A DNA stretch of 64,000 nucleotides from Prevotellaceae bacterium UBA4332 (GTDB lineage: Bacteria > Bacteroidota > Bacteroidia > Bacteroidales > Bacteroidaceae). Both the position numbers and the translations under genes were made by a program. Position 1 is the stretch's first letter. Each line of letters opens with the position of its first letter. The stretch spans positions 90,119-154,118 of the forward strand of contig DGTQ01000007.1 of the NCBI GenBank assembly GCA_002394365.1, given 5' to 3'. Below are positions 53,019 to 61,964 of the stretch, one piece after another. The notes below the pieces were generated by a model. The model ran no database searches, was not told where the DNA came from, and saw only the letters and a program-made list of their open reading frames with translations.

Positions 53019-53727
53019 TAGTAACAAGGCTTAACGCGGAGAAATGTTTTATTAACTTTTTTCGTGTGCCTCCTGCCGTTATTGTGCTTTCATCTTGGTC
53101 AACCTTTTCAGGAATGTTGTCAACCATATCAGGAAAATGACAACTATATCAGGAAAAGTAAAATAAACTGTCAACCTAAATCAGGAAAAGACATTTTGTT
53201 TTGCCCCCCGTAAGTATCAAAAGTTACCTTAGTTACCTTAGTTACCCTTCGTTTTCGAAGTTGTTGCAAAGGTAATAGGTCTTAATGTACTTTGTTTAGA
53301 TTTGTAGAGAGAGGGAATAAGAAACTTTTCTTTGGAATATAAAGATATTTATATATATAAATATATTTATATTCTTTCTTTTGAAAATATATAAATAAAG
53401 AGCGAAGAAAATGCGAAAAGGGTAACAAAGGTAACCAAGGTAACCAAAATGAAATGTTAATTTTGTCAGCAGCAATAATGTATTTTTTCGCAAAAAACCA
53501 AGAAAAGTAAAAAAAATACATATTATTAACATGCTGATTTACAGCGTGTTAATACTAAGCGAATGTTAACGCGTGCAGAGGCACTACTTCTGCGCTCGGA
53601 GGTAGTATTTTCGGGGGATAGAAACAATAGAAGGGCAGGCAGAACCAGTGCTTCTGCAAACGGCTCTCCGAAGTGTTAAAAACGGGCAAACCATTGCATG
53701 TTTTAAGTTAATGCAGTAACTTTGCAC
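53019..53727. repeat. ~0.7-kb palindromic repeat element, copy B
   Basis: Homologue of 6769-7453. Left 9-bp array ttaccttag x2 plus partial (53221-53250); minus-strand -7 box 53268-53275; AT palindrome 53334-53375; right array ggtaaccaa x3 (53418-53448), complementary to the left; plus-strand -7 box 53458-53465; hairpin ATTAACATGC/GCGTGTTAAT (53525-53534/53544-53553); terminal promoter TTGC-N19-TAACTTTG. Copy B also holds about 100 nt with four 'gtcaacc-atatcaggaaaa' units (53098-53190) missing from copy A. The flank 52682-53018 has no supported gene, only a minus-strand -7 box at 52934-52941. Confidence 0.85.
53098..53190 (+). repeat. Four ~20-bp repeats inside element B
   Basis: Units at 53098, 53119, 53139 and 53170 with consensus gtcaac-(c)-atatcaggaaaag. 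Absent from copy A. Confidence 0.75.
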
Positions 53728-53765
53728 TCACAAAATGCTTCTGCTGAAAAAAGAACGGCTTTGAA

Positions 53766-56700
53766 TCAGACTAAGTGGGGAGGAGGTGTGAAACAGCCAT
53801 GATGCTTACAGTAGTCGAGGAGGGAACGGAAGACGGGTGCATGGGACAGGAGGTCGGGGTTGCCGACGATGATTTCTTCTTTGCGTGCCCTGGTGAGCGC
53901 CACATTGAGACGACGGTCGATGAGCGCACCTGTGAGGGGGTCGGTGAAGGTGGCGGAGGTGAGGAACTTCAGCTGGTACTCGTACCTCGCCGTGAAACCA
54001 TAGATAATGACGTCGCGCTGAGAGCCCTGATAGCGTTCGACAGTATCTATCGTTAGAGTTGAGGGTTGAATTGTGAATTGTGACAGGGCCTGCCTGACTG
54101 CTTCTATCTGACTGCGATAGGGAACGATGATGCCGAGAGTTTGCTGAGGGTCGTAGTGGGAGCCTGCTTCGCGGATAACCCTGATGGCTTCATGGGCTAT
54201 GACTCGTGCTTCGGCAAGGTTTATCTTGTCTGACTGGGAGTGGTCTTCGCTGGGGCGCACAGGGATAAAGCGCATGCGAGGCGTGGGAGAGGGCTCCAAC
54301 TGATGTGCCAGCCCAGCTACTCGGAGCTTGCCGTCATAGAAGGCTTGGTTGGGGAAGTCGGCTATGTCGCTGTGCATACGGGCTTGAGCGGAGAGAAAGA
54401 ATATACTACCCTCCTTGGTTTGAGGTTGGAGGTTGGAGGTTTCTTGCTCTGGCAAGCCAACAAGTTGGAGCGGAGGTTGGAGGTTGGAGGTTTGAGGTTT
54501 TAACTGTGAATTGTGCTCCGAGCTCTGCTCGCCTGAGAGCTTCGCTCGAAGAATTGTGCTCCGAGCTTGCTCGCCTGAGCACCTACTGGAGCGCAAGAAC
54601 TGTGAACTGTGAATTGTGAACTGTGAATTATAAAGCCTCTCGAAGAGGGAGTTGCGACAGTTGGTGAGCCCTATATCGAGCAGGAGGGGATGGGTGACGC
54701 GAGATTCTTCTTCGGATTGCTGAACGACTGCTGGCAACTGCTTGTGGTCGCCTATGAGAACAAACTTGGAGATAGGACCTGAGAGAAGCCCCATGAGATG
54801 GGGTTCGAGTATCTGCGAGGCTTCGTCGATGATGGCGAGGGAGAAACTCTTGAGACGGAAGAGGGAGAGAGAGGCGGAGGCTACTGACGTGGTGGTGCCC
54901 ACGATGATGGGGGTGGAGGCAAGGAGCTGGCGTACCTCCTCGACGTTCTTACAATGGTGCGTCTTGTTTTCGAGCAGGTAGGGACGATAGGCTGGCTCGC
55001 AGGACAGGGCTGAGCTGATGCGGATGAAGTCGAGTCCTTCGCTGACGAGTTTGGAGCTTATCTCATCTACGGCACGATTGGTGAAGGAAAGGAGTAGCAC
55101 CGACGACTGCTGAGCTTGCGCCTGCTTGTCTTGCAGGAGCTGTTCCTTGAGTATATTGAGCAGGGCGAAGGAAGTCTTGCCTGTGCCTGGCGGACCTACG
55201 ACGAGGTAGTAGTCGAGCGCCTGAACGGCTCGGAGAACGAGGTCGTTAAACTGACCGTAGTTGCCAATGAGGGTGCGTGAAGTGTCAAAACGTGGCGGGC
55301 GCTGAGAGAGCAGCAGGTCCTGGCGTTCTGCTGGGGCAGAAAGCAGCTGGTGGAGAGAGCGATAGAGAGAGGTGGTGGAGGACTCGTAGAAGTCGTGTTC
55401 GAGAGCGAAAAGAGTGGAAGTCCCATTCTTATCCCACTTGCAGAGGGAATACTGGTCAGAGTTAACGTTAGAGTTAGAGTTAGAGTTAGAGTTAGAGTCA
55501 GAATTAGCGTTAACGTTAATGTTAAAATTATCAGGAAGCGGAGAGCGCAAGCGAAAAAGCACTGAGAGCTGACCATCGGGGGTGGTGCCTATCTGCTCGA
55601 TGGAGCCACGGTGTACTATGCCTGAACGTATGTCGGGCTCTGAGCCATCTTCGCTTCGCTCAGGCGCAAGCGTCACTCCATAGGCATAGAGCACCACTAT
55701 ATCACCAAGACGAAAATTATGGGAGACGGAGGGGGCAGAGAGCCACAGCTTGGTGATGGCACCTTCTTCGCACACGGTCTGGGTAATGCGGAGCTGGGTA
55801 AGGATGCTGCCAGAGTTTTTCTTCTCTTCGAGGGAGGTGTGCCACTTTGCTGCAAAGCCTGTGTTTTCTTCTTTCTCGTTTTTGCGTACCATCTTGGAGA
55901 GCAGGTGCTCGGTGGCAACGAAACGGAACATGCGCAGGAAGTATGCCTGAGCGAGGGGGGAGGCTGACTGGAGCGTGGAGAGCGACTTGTCTAACTCTGG
56001 ACGCACCCACGTAAGCCAGAAGCGGTCGCTCATGGGCTTGCGACGCAACTGCTCTGGTTTCATGGTAAGCAGCACCTCTGCCCCACCCCGTGCGTAGGAC
56101 ATTTCGAGGTAGGCTATCTGATTGCGCAACATGATGGCTCGATGGAGCAGCGAGGGCGAGCCCTCGAGACGCACAAGGCCGTTGGCGTATTTGGAGTAAA
56201 GGAGGAAGGAAGCCCTTTCTTCTTGTTGAGCAAGAGACGAGGGGACTGGATGGGAGTCCTGAGGGGGTTGAGTGTTAAGTATAGCCCTATAGAGAAGCAT
56301 CTGAACGTAGTGCTTCTCTTGATAGATGGGGGTGTCGGGGTCTGCCTGGGAGTTTTGAGCCTCGCCAGCCTGAGCACCTGCTGAGCGAAAGAGAGCGCCC
56401 TTGCCCGATTTCTGCTCGATTAGCACCTTATAGTCGCTCTGCAAGAGGTCCATGCGCCCCTGAAGACCGAGTGCCTCACAAAAGAAGGAGGGCTCGAGGA
56501 GCACCTTGGAAGCGTCGTAGCCAGGAACATGGTGCTCGAGGGTCTCGTGGACGGCTATGCGGATATTCTCTCGCTGGCGCTGGGCATCGCGGTGGAAACT
56601 GGCATCTATGCCTTCTGCCACTGCCATATCGAGGGCATGCTGGTGAAAATAACGGGTGATGCTCTCGGCATAGCTGATGTTGCTGCCATGCACCTGCTCG

Positions 56701-57074
56701 TCGAGAAACTGCGAAGCGAGATTACCCAGAAGGATGTAACGTGAGGGTGGCAGAGACCTTATTTTGGAGAGCAGGGAGATATAGGGGGTGTCGGCATACG
56801 ACTCGAAGCAGGAGGCTACGGAGGATATATCGACAAGGTAGTCGGGCTGGTAGATGATGATGTCACTGCCATCGGCATCCTGACAACCGCTGACAACGTT
56901 AATGACATCGCCCTCTGCAAGCAGACGGACGATGTCACTATATGCTGGGGGTATGGGCTGACGAACCTCTGAGCCGTCGGCATCATACGCCACTATAATA
57001 TTGCCGAGACACTCTTTTACCGTGAGTCGGCGCACTGTCACTGAGGGATTGGTGCTATCAGGCAAGTATGGCAT
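53766..57074 (-). CDS. Dna2-like nuclease-helicase (PD-(D/E)XK plus superfamily 1B helicase) with repeat insertions
   Basis: 1102 aa. N-terminal half with a RecB-like nuclease core (ALGLQGRMDLLQSDYKVLIEQKSGKG). C-terminal SF1B helicase: Walker A VVGPPGTGKTSFALL (about 625-639), DEAS box LAIIDEASQILEP (about 750), motif III LIGDHKQLPAVV, motif IV LSAQARMHSDIADFP, VERYQGSQRDVIIYGF and RRLNVALTRARKE. Repeat-derived inserts: about residues 815-886 between motifs III and IV (54418-54632); a hexamer tract giving an Asn/Ser run (55461-55530); heptamers just before VERYQG (54050-54095); and a small module at 55640-55680. ATG 57074 overlaps the end of the flavodiiron gene by 17 nt. Confidence 0.88.
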   Translation of the reverse strand: MPYLPDSTNPSVTVRRLTVKECLGNIIVAYDADGSEVRQPIPPAYSDIVRLLAEGDVINVVSGCQDADGSDIIIYQPDYLVDISSVASCFESYADTPYISLLSKIRSLPPSRYILLGNLASQFLDEQVHGSNISYAESITRYFHQHALDMAVAEGIDASFHRDAQRQRENIRIAVHETLEHHVPGYDASKVLLEPSFFCEALGLQGRMDLLQSDYKVLIEQKSGKGALFRSAGAQAGEAQNSQADPDTPIYQEKHYVQMLLYRAILNTQPPQDSHPVPSSLAQQEERASFLLYSKYANGLVRLEGSPSLLHRAIMLRNQIAYLEMSYARGGAEVLLTMKPEQLRRKPMSDRFWLTWVRPELDKSLSTLQSASPLAQAYFLRMFRFVATEHLLSKMVRKNEKEENTGFAAKWHTSLEEKKNSGSILTQLRITQTVCEEGAITKLWLSAPSVSHNFRLGDIVVLYAYGVTLAPERSEDGSEPDIRSGIVHRGSIEQIGTTPDGQLSVLFRLRSPLPDNFNINVNANSDSNSNSNSNSNVNSDQYSLCKWDKNGTSTLFALEHDFYESSTTSLYRSLHQLLSAPAERQDLLLSQRPPRFDTSRTLIGNYGQFNDLVLRAVQALDYYLVVGPPGTGKTSFALLNILKEQLLQDKQAQAQQSSVLLLSFTNRAVDEISSKLVSEGLDFIRISSALSCEPAYRPYLLENKTHHCKNVEEVRQLLASTPIIVGTTTSVASASLSLFRLKSFSLAIIDEASQILEPHLMGLLSGPISKFVLIGDHKQLPAVVQQSEEESRVTHPLLLDIGLTNCRNSLFERLYNSQFTIHSSQFLRSSRCSGEQARSTILRAKLSGEQSSEHNSQLKPQTSNLQPPLQLVGLPEQETSNLQPQTKEGSIFFLSAQARMHSDIADFPNQAFYDGKLRVAGLAHQLEPSPTPRMRFIPVRPSEDHSQSDKINLAEARVIAHEAIRVIREAGSHYDPQQTLGIIVPYRSQIEAVRQALSQFTIQPSTLTIDTVERYQGSQRDVIIYGFTARYEYQLKFLTSATFTDPLTGALIDRRLNVALTRARKEEIIVGNPDLLSHAPVFRSLLDYCKHHGCFTPPPHLV
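54418..54632 (-). repeat. Composite mosaic repeat inside the helicase gene
   Basis: Plus-strand order: heptamers ggttgga, 31-bp module (54441-54471, identical to the other two copies), heptamers again, ctccgagctctgctcgcctgag twice (54519-54578), ctactggagcgcaag, then heptamers actgtga/attgtga to 54632. Encodes about 72 residues without a stop. Confidence 0.85.
55461..55530 (-). repeat. Hexamer microsatellite in the helicase gene
   Basis: gttaga repeated about six times flanked by gttaac variants. Encodes NSNSNSNS. A related hexamer tract (acgctaacgttagcg) encodes the signal peptide of the PL9 lyase at 61921-61945. Confidence 0.85.
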
Positions 57075-58221
57075 CGGCAAGTTTTTCGAGCGCTGCCACG
57101 TCGGTATCCTTCATTCTGCCACGCAGGGTAACGAGGTCGCCCTTGATGGTGACATTCTTCATCTCGCCAAGCATCTGGGTCATAACCCTGCCTGCCGATG
57201 GTGCCCACGAGCCATTCTCGATGAGGGCTACCTCACGGTTTTGCCATGCCTTAATCTGGAGATGGTGGATGAAGTCATACATAGGAGGGAAGAGGCCTGC
57301 ATCGTAAGACGAAGCTGCAAGCACCACCTTGCCATATTTGAAGGCGTCCTCGATGGCTTCTGCCTGGTCCTCACGGCAGAGGTCGGCTATGGCCACCTTC
57401 TTGCAACCCTTACCCTTGAGGATAGCAGAGAGGAGTTCGGCTGCCTCCTTGGTGCAACCATGGATAGAGGCATAGGCGATGAAAACACCCTCGCTCTCTA
57501 CGCCGTAGGCACTCCATATAGTATAGAGACGCAGAGCCTCAGCCATAGCCTCACCCTCGAGGATAGGACCGTGGAGGGGGCATATCTGCTCTACCTCGAG
57601 GGCTGAAACCTTCTTGAGGAGGGTAGAGACAGGGGCACCATACTTGCCACAGATATTGAAATAATAGCGACGTGCCTCGCATGCCCAGTCGTCGGGCTCT
57701 GCCTCACGCACGCCAAACTTACCAAAGGCATCGGCAGAGAAGAGCACCTTGTCCTGCTGGTCGTAAGAAACCATTACCTCGGGCCAGTGTACCATAGGCG
57801 CCATGATAAACTGCAGGGTGTGCTTGCCGAGAGAGAGGGTGTCGCCCTCCTTTACGGTCTGAACACGGTCGAGAACATCGCTATCAGGGAAGAAGAGGGG
57901 TATCATGGTAGCTGCCTTGGCAGAGCACACGATGGTGAGCTCAGGATAGCGAGAGAGCATCTCGCCAATGCCGCTGGCATGGTCGGGCTCTATATGGTGA
58001 ACCACGAGATAATCGGGCTTGCGACCATTGAGCGCGTCTTCGAGGTCGTAGAACCATGACTCGAGAGTGCGCTGGTCGGAGGTGTCCATCACGGCAATCT
58101 TCTCATCGTTGATGAGATAGGAGTTGTAGCACATGCCTTCGGGCAGGTCGTACTGCGACTCAAAGAGGGTCAGGTCCTTATCATCCTGACCGATGTAGAT
58201 GATGTCTTTTGTAATGTTCAT
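57058..58221 (-). CDS. Flavodiiron protein (FprA-type NO/O2 reductase)
   Basis: 387 aa. N-terminal metallo-beta-lactamase-like diiron domain: His76-x-Glu78-x-Asp80-His81 in VVHHIEPDHASG, MVHWPEVMV, DAFG, and the last His in LHGPIL. C-terminal flavodoxin domain (about 245-387, IAYASIHGCTKEAAEL). Reduces oxygen or nitric oxide with electrons from rubredoxin-type donors, protecting an anaerobe. Lies 60 nt downstream of the Fe-alcohol dehydrogenase gene. Confidence 0.94.
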   Translation of the reverse strand: MNITKDIIYIGQDDKDLTLFESQYDLPEGMCYNSYLINDEKIAVMDTSDQRTLESWFYDLEDALNGRKPDYLVVHHIEPDHASGIGEMLSRYPELTIVCSAKAATMIPLFFPDSDVLDRVQTVKEGDTLSLGKHTLQFIMAPMVHWPEVMVSYDQQDKVLFSADAFGKFGVREAEPDDWACEARRYYFNICGKYGAPVSTLLKKVSALEVEQICPLHGPILEGEAMAEALRLYTIWSAYGVESEGVFIAYASIHGCTKEAAELLSAILKGKGCKKVAIADLCREDQAEAIEDAFKYGKVVLAASSYDAGLFPPMYDFIHHLQIKAWQNREVALIENGSWAPSAGRVMTQMLGEMKNVTIKGDLVTLRGRMKDTDVAALEKLADAILA

Positions 58222-58281
58222 TTTCTTTTTCTGAGTTATCTGAATAATCTTAATAATCGGAATTGCCTTTGAGAAGGGCTT

Positions 58282-59457
58282 TTATCCCATAGCGAGGTGC
58301 ATCACCGCGGTTGTTACCTCGGGGGTTATAGGATAGAAAGCACCAAACTTGTTGCCCTTGTTCTTGTGCAGATTAGCCACAAACTGTGGTATGGCGTTCT
58401 GTATCTCCTCCTCAGAGAGGTTGGGCAGAAGCTGTTGCAGAGTGATAGGCAGACCGAGGTCGTCGTGCAGGAACTGCTTGAAGAGGCGCACTCCCTCCTT
58501 GGCATCGCTCACGCCAAAGACACGCTCGGCAAACTGCTGGATGCGAGCTGGATGATGGTCTGCCATATAGAGCATATAGGCAGGGGTAACGACTGCAAGA
58601 CCAGCTCCGTGGGTTACGTCGTACATGGCGCTTATCTCGTGCTCCATCTGGTGGCCAGCCCAGTCTTCCTCACGTCCTATGCCACATGTGCCGTTATGGG
58701 CTATGGTGCCGCTCCACATGATATTGGCACGAGCGTCGTAGTCCTGAGGGTTCTTCATCACCTTGCGAGCCTCATTGATGATGGCTATGATGACACCCTC
58801 ACAGAGACGGTCGCTAATCTCCACATTCTCCGTATTAGAGAAATAGCGCTCGAGGATGTGGACTATCATGTCGCAGATACCAGATGCGGTGTGCCATGCT
58901 GGGAGAGTCATGGTGAGCTCTGGGTTCATGACGGCAAACTTAGGACGCAGGAGCATAGGCTCTTTTATGCCCAGTTTCTGACCTGTTGCCATATTGGTGA
59001 TAACGGCATTGCCAGAGCCCTCCGAACCAGCGGCTGGGATGGTAAGTACCACGCCAACGGGGAGAGCAGAGGTAACCTTTGCCTTGCCAATGTAGAAGTC
59101 CCAGAAGTCGCCATCGTAATCTACTGCGGCGGCGATGGATTTTGCTGTGTCTATAACGCTGCCTCCTCCTACGGCGAGGATGAAGTCAACCTTGTTTTCG
59201 CGAGCCAGGGCTACGCCCTCGCGCACCTTGTTTTCTGTAGGGTTGGGGCGAATGCCTGAGAGGGTGACGTACTCCACGCCTGCCTCGGAGAGCGATGCCT
59301 GCACCCTGTCTATGAGTCCAGATTTTACGGCGCTTCCGCCACCATATATTATCATTAACTTAGTGGCACCATATCGCTTGGCGAGTGTGCCCGTCTGCTG
59401 TTCTGTCTTGCGTCCGAAGACGAATTCTGTTGGAGAATAGAATGAGAAATCTATCAT
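58282..59457 (-). CDS. Iron-containing alcohol dehydrogenase (BDH/YqhD-like)
   Basis: 391 aa. Oxidoreductase for aldehydes/alcohols with NAD(P)H. NAD site ILAVGGGSVIDTAKSIAAA and the iron-binding His cluster (GHQMEHEISAMYDVTHGAGLA) are intact. Full length. The spacer upstream (59458-59537) is a pure heptamer array. Confidence 0.93.
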   Translation of the reverse strand: MIDFSFYSPTEFVFGRKTEQQTGTLAKRYGATKLMIIYGGGSAVKSGLIDRVQASLSEAGVEYVTLSGIRPNPTENKVREGVALARENKVDFILAVGGGSVIDTAKSIAAAVDYDGDFWDFYIGKAKVTSALPVGVVLTIPAAGSEGSGNAVITNMATGQKLGIKEPMLLRPKFAVMNPELTMTLPAWHTASGICDMIVHILERYFSNTENVEISDRLCEGVIIAIINEARKVMKNPQDYDARANIMWSGTIAHNGTCGIGREEDWAGHQMEHEISAMYDVTHGAGLAVVTPAYMLYMADHHPARIQQFAERVFGVSDAKEGVRLFKQFLHDDLGLPITLQQLLPNLSEEEIQNAIPQFVANLHKNKGNKFGAFYPITPEVTTAVMHLAMG

Positions 59458-59460
59458 TGT

Positions 59461-59533
59461 TAGTTGAGGGTTGAGAGTTGAGAGTCAGTTTAGAGTTTAT
59501 AGTTGAGAGTTGAGAGTTGAGGGTTGAGAGTTG
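59461..59533 (+). repeat. Heptamer array between the PL9 and Fe-ADH genes
   Basis: gttgaga/gttgagg with 7-bp period over about 70 nt; fills almost the whole spacer. Confidence 0.85.
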
Positions 59534-59537
59534 AGGG

Positions 59538-61964
59538 TTATCTTATAACCTTTTTACCGTTCACAATCACTATACCACGAAAGTCGCTGCTTACTCGCTG
59601 GCCTGCAAGGTTATATGAGCCCTTGCTAAATGCTCCCTCTCCTTCGGAGGGGGCTGGGGTGAGGTTGATTCCTGTTGGCACATCCATGCCGAGTCCGTAA
59701 TAGACGGAGTTGAGTATGAGTCGCTGAGCCGCCTCGGTAAGGTTCTCGGTAGAGTATTCGCTTATGCCAATCATGATGTAGCGGTTGTTTATCTTCGAAC
59801 CATTAAGGGTGGCACCCGTGAGGTCGGCTATGCTGATGTAATTAGCCTGGCTTGTGGGGGTGGCAAGGAGCTTGTAGTCAGACCAGCCGTTATACTGGCT
59901 TATGGCAGTAACGGCATTGCCTGAGGCTGAAGAAAAGAGCTTGAGCTCGCCATTCTCCATGTTGACGCCAGTAAAGATTTCGTGGGTAGCGTCTGACACC
60001 TTCACGCTGAGGTCGGAGGTGTTGGCTGCCGTGCCCCAGCTCCACACGCCGTCTTTCATCATCCAGGGCTTCAGCAGGATGGTGGGCAAGGGATAGTTCT
60101 TGAGGGCAGACATAGCAGAGGCATTGGAGCCTGGCACAGGACTTATGACGATGGCGTCGCACTCGCTATAGTCATTGCTGGCATTGCCAGCATCGAATAT
60201 CTGCACGTCGAAAGCCCTGCGTATAGCCTCGAGCATCTTGCCGTCGGCAGCATTGGTGCCTCCTCCTGTGGTGACGTAAGCCACAACGGGAGCTGAGGGG
60301 TCGCTTACATTGAGGGTTATGGTAGCCTTGACATCCGTCTCGAAATCTACTGTAGGCACAAACTCAAGTACGTAAGTACCAGGCTGGGCAGGCGAACCGC
60401 TGATGGTAGCCTTCTTGCCATCTATGACTACATTGACGCCCTCGACGAGGGTGTTGTCCTTGCGCTCTATGCCTGTGGCAGAGCCGCCTGCCGTAATGGT
60501 TACGGTGGCCATGCTGCGACCAGCCTTGAGGGTCTGGGTGGCAGAACCGCTTATCGTGAGAGTGGCTGGATAGTGGGATTCGCCACCCTTATACTCATAG
60601 CAGCCTAAATCGGGGGCAGAAGAGTAATAAGACACACCAGTCTCAGTAGTGCCTGCGTCGATGAGCTTGGAACCTGCAACGAGGTGGAGGAAAGCTATCT
60701 CGGGCAGAGAGCCGTCAGACTGGCGCGGGTTAAGGAGCTCGTTTGCGTCGAGACCCTGGAAATCGGCATCCGAAACGGTAAGCCCTGCAATGTTCCAAGA
60801 GTTTTTCTTCTCCTCGTAGGAGGCACAGTTTATCACGTCTGGATTTACCCCCTTGTAGCTGAGGTTGTTGTAGAGGTGAGCCGTACCACAGGCATTCTGG
60901 TCGAAGCCATAGTTCTTGGCGTTGCCATAGCTGGAGTTGTTGTATATCCACATCTCGCCACCGTTGTTGTTCTGGTCTATACCCTTGGCACCCAGACTGG
61001 CATCGAGGTGGAAGGTCACGCCATTGTAGGCAGAGACGCTGTTGATGAGTTTTACGTCGTGTTTGGTCTTTTCGCCACCCAGCTTGAAGCCGTTGGCATT
61101 ACCCAGATTGACGTACTTGGCAAGGGTACATTTATACTGCGGGCTGCCCTCACGCTTGGAGGTGACGGTTGTGCCCTCGCCCTCAAACTGCTGGAACCAC
61201 GATTTGTCGGTCTCGTAGCGAGCGTGTCCCTCCATGTTGTAATAGCCAGGACCGTTGTTGTAGCACACGCAGTTTTCTATCACAGTAGGCCCGTAGCCGC
61301 CAGAGACGTGCTGGAAGAAGTCCCAGCCGTCGTCGGAGTTGTTCCATGCTCGGCAACCGTAGTAGGTATTGCCGCCACCAGTATATTGCTTGTCGGCAAA
61401 GCCGTCGGCATTGCCTCCGAAGTCGGCTGCCGTGAGTCCGCCGAGCTTATAGTCGAAGTTGTCGTGGGAGTCGCAGTTGAGGATAAGGTTGTTGTGTCCG
61501 CCCTTCATCTGCACGCCTGTGTCACCATGACCATAGACGTCGAGGTTCTCGAACTTGCCGTATGAGCCAGAGTGCAGCAGGCCGTTCTTGCCCGAATAGC
61601 GTATGGTAAGGCCCTTCATGTAGATGTAGTCGCCCTTGGTGGTTATGCCCCTTGAGCCATAGGCTATCTTGCGGAAGTCGAAGATAGGCGTCTCGCCCTC
61701 ATAAGCCCAGATATTGACAAATTCAGAGCTCGTGCCGCTGACGTTGATGTTTATCGTGTTGCTGTAGTCATACTGTCCGCCAAGACAGTAGAGGATGTCG
61801 CCAGCCTTCAGCTGGTTTACCAGCGTGGTAAACTCGCCAGCCTTGTCGTATGACGAGCCGTCGCCTTTTCCGTCAGGCTTGGCGTAATAGGTCTTAGCCG
61901 ACAGAGTCAGCGTTCCCATCAGGGTTAACGCTAACGTTAGCGTTATCAGTAGGTTCCTTTTCAT
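59538..61964 (-). CDS. Pectate lyase, polysaccharide lyase family 9, secreted
   Basis: 808 aa. Right-handed beta-helix pectate lyase. Signal peptide 1-23 (TLALTLMGTLTLSAK, hexamer-encoded). PL9 hallmarks: NCDSHDNFDYKLGG, GGNADGFADKQYTGGGNTYYGCRAWNNSDDGWDFF (split) and NGFKLGG. Ig-like/BACON-like domains (about 460-560) and a flavodoxin/GATase-like region (600-760) follow. The C-terminal tail YNLAGQRV is preceded by a GC-palindrome insert (59634-59668, LTPAPSEGEGAFSKG). Its first 71 nt overlap the end of the upstream DUF4435 gene. Confidence 0.88.
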   Translation of the reverse strand: MKRNLLITLTLALTLMGTLTLSAKTYYAKPDGKGDGSSYDKAGEFTTLVNQLKAGDILYCLGGQYDYSNTININVSGTSSEFVNIWAYEGETPIFDFRKIAYGSRGITTKGDYIYMKGLTIRYSGKNGLLHSGSYGKFENLDVYGHGDTGVQMKGGHNNLILNCDSHDNFDYKLGGLTAADFGGNADGFADKQYTGGGNTYYGCRAWNNSDDGWDFFQHVSGGYGPTVIENCVCYNNGPGYYNMEGHARYETDKSWFQQFEGEGTTVTSKREGSPQYKCTLAKYVNLGNANGFKLGGEKTKHDVKLINSVSAYNGVTFHLDASLGAKGIDQNNNGGEMWIYNNSSYGNAKNYGFDQNACGTAHLYNNLSYKGVNPDVINCASYEEKKNSWNIAGLTVSDADFQGLDANELLNPRQSDGSLPEIAFLHLVAGSKLIDAGTTETGVSYYSSAPDLGCYEYKGGESHYPATLTISGSATQTLKAGRSMATVTITAGGSATGIERKDNTLVEGVNVVIDGKKATISGSPAQPGTYVLEFVPTVDFETDVKATITLNVSDPSAPVVAYVTTGGGTNAADGKMLEAIRRAFDVQIFDAGNASNDYSECDAIVISPVPGSNASAMSALKNYPLPTILLKPWMMKDGVWSWGTAANTSDLSVKVSDATHEIFTGVNMENGELKLFSSASGNAVTAISQYNGWSDYKLLATPTSQANYISIADLTGATLNGSKINNRYIMIGISEYSTENLTEAAQRLILNSVYYGLGMDVPTGINLTPAPSEGEGAFSKGSYNLAGQRVSSDFRGIVIVNGKKVIR

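Noticed and set aside
52885..53127. 80-codon minus-strand frame in the flank of element B
   Set aside because: It runs across the element boundary and repeat units, has no conserved counterpart beside element A, and lacks a ribosome binding site.
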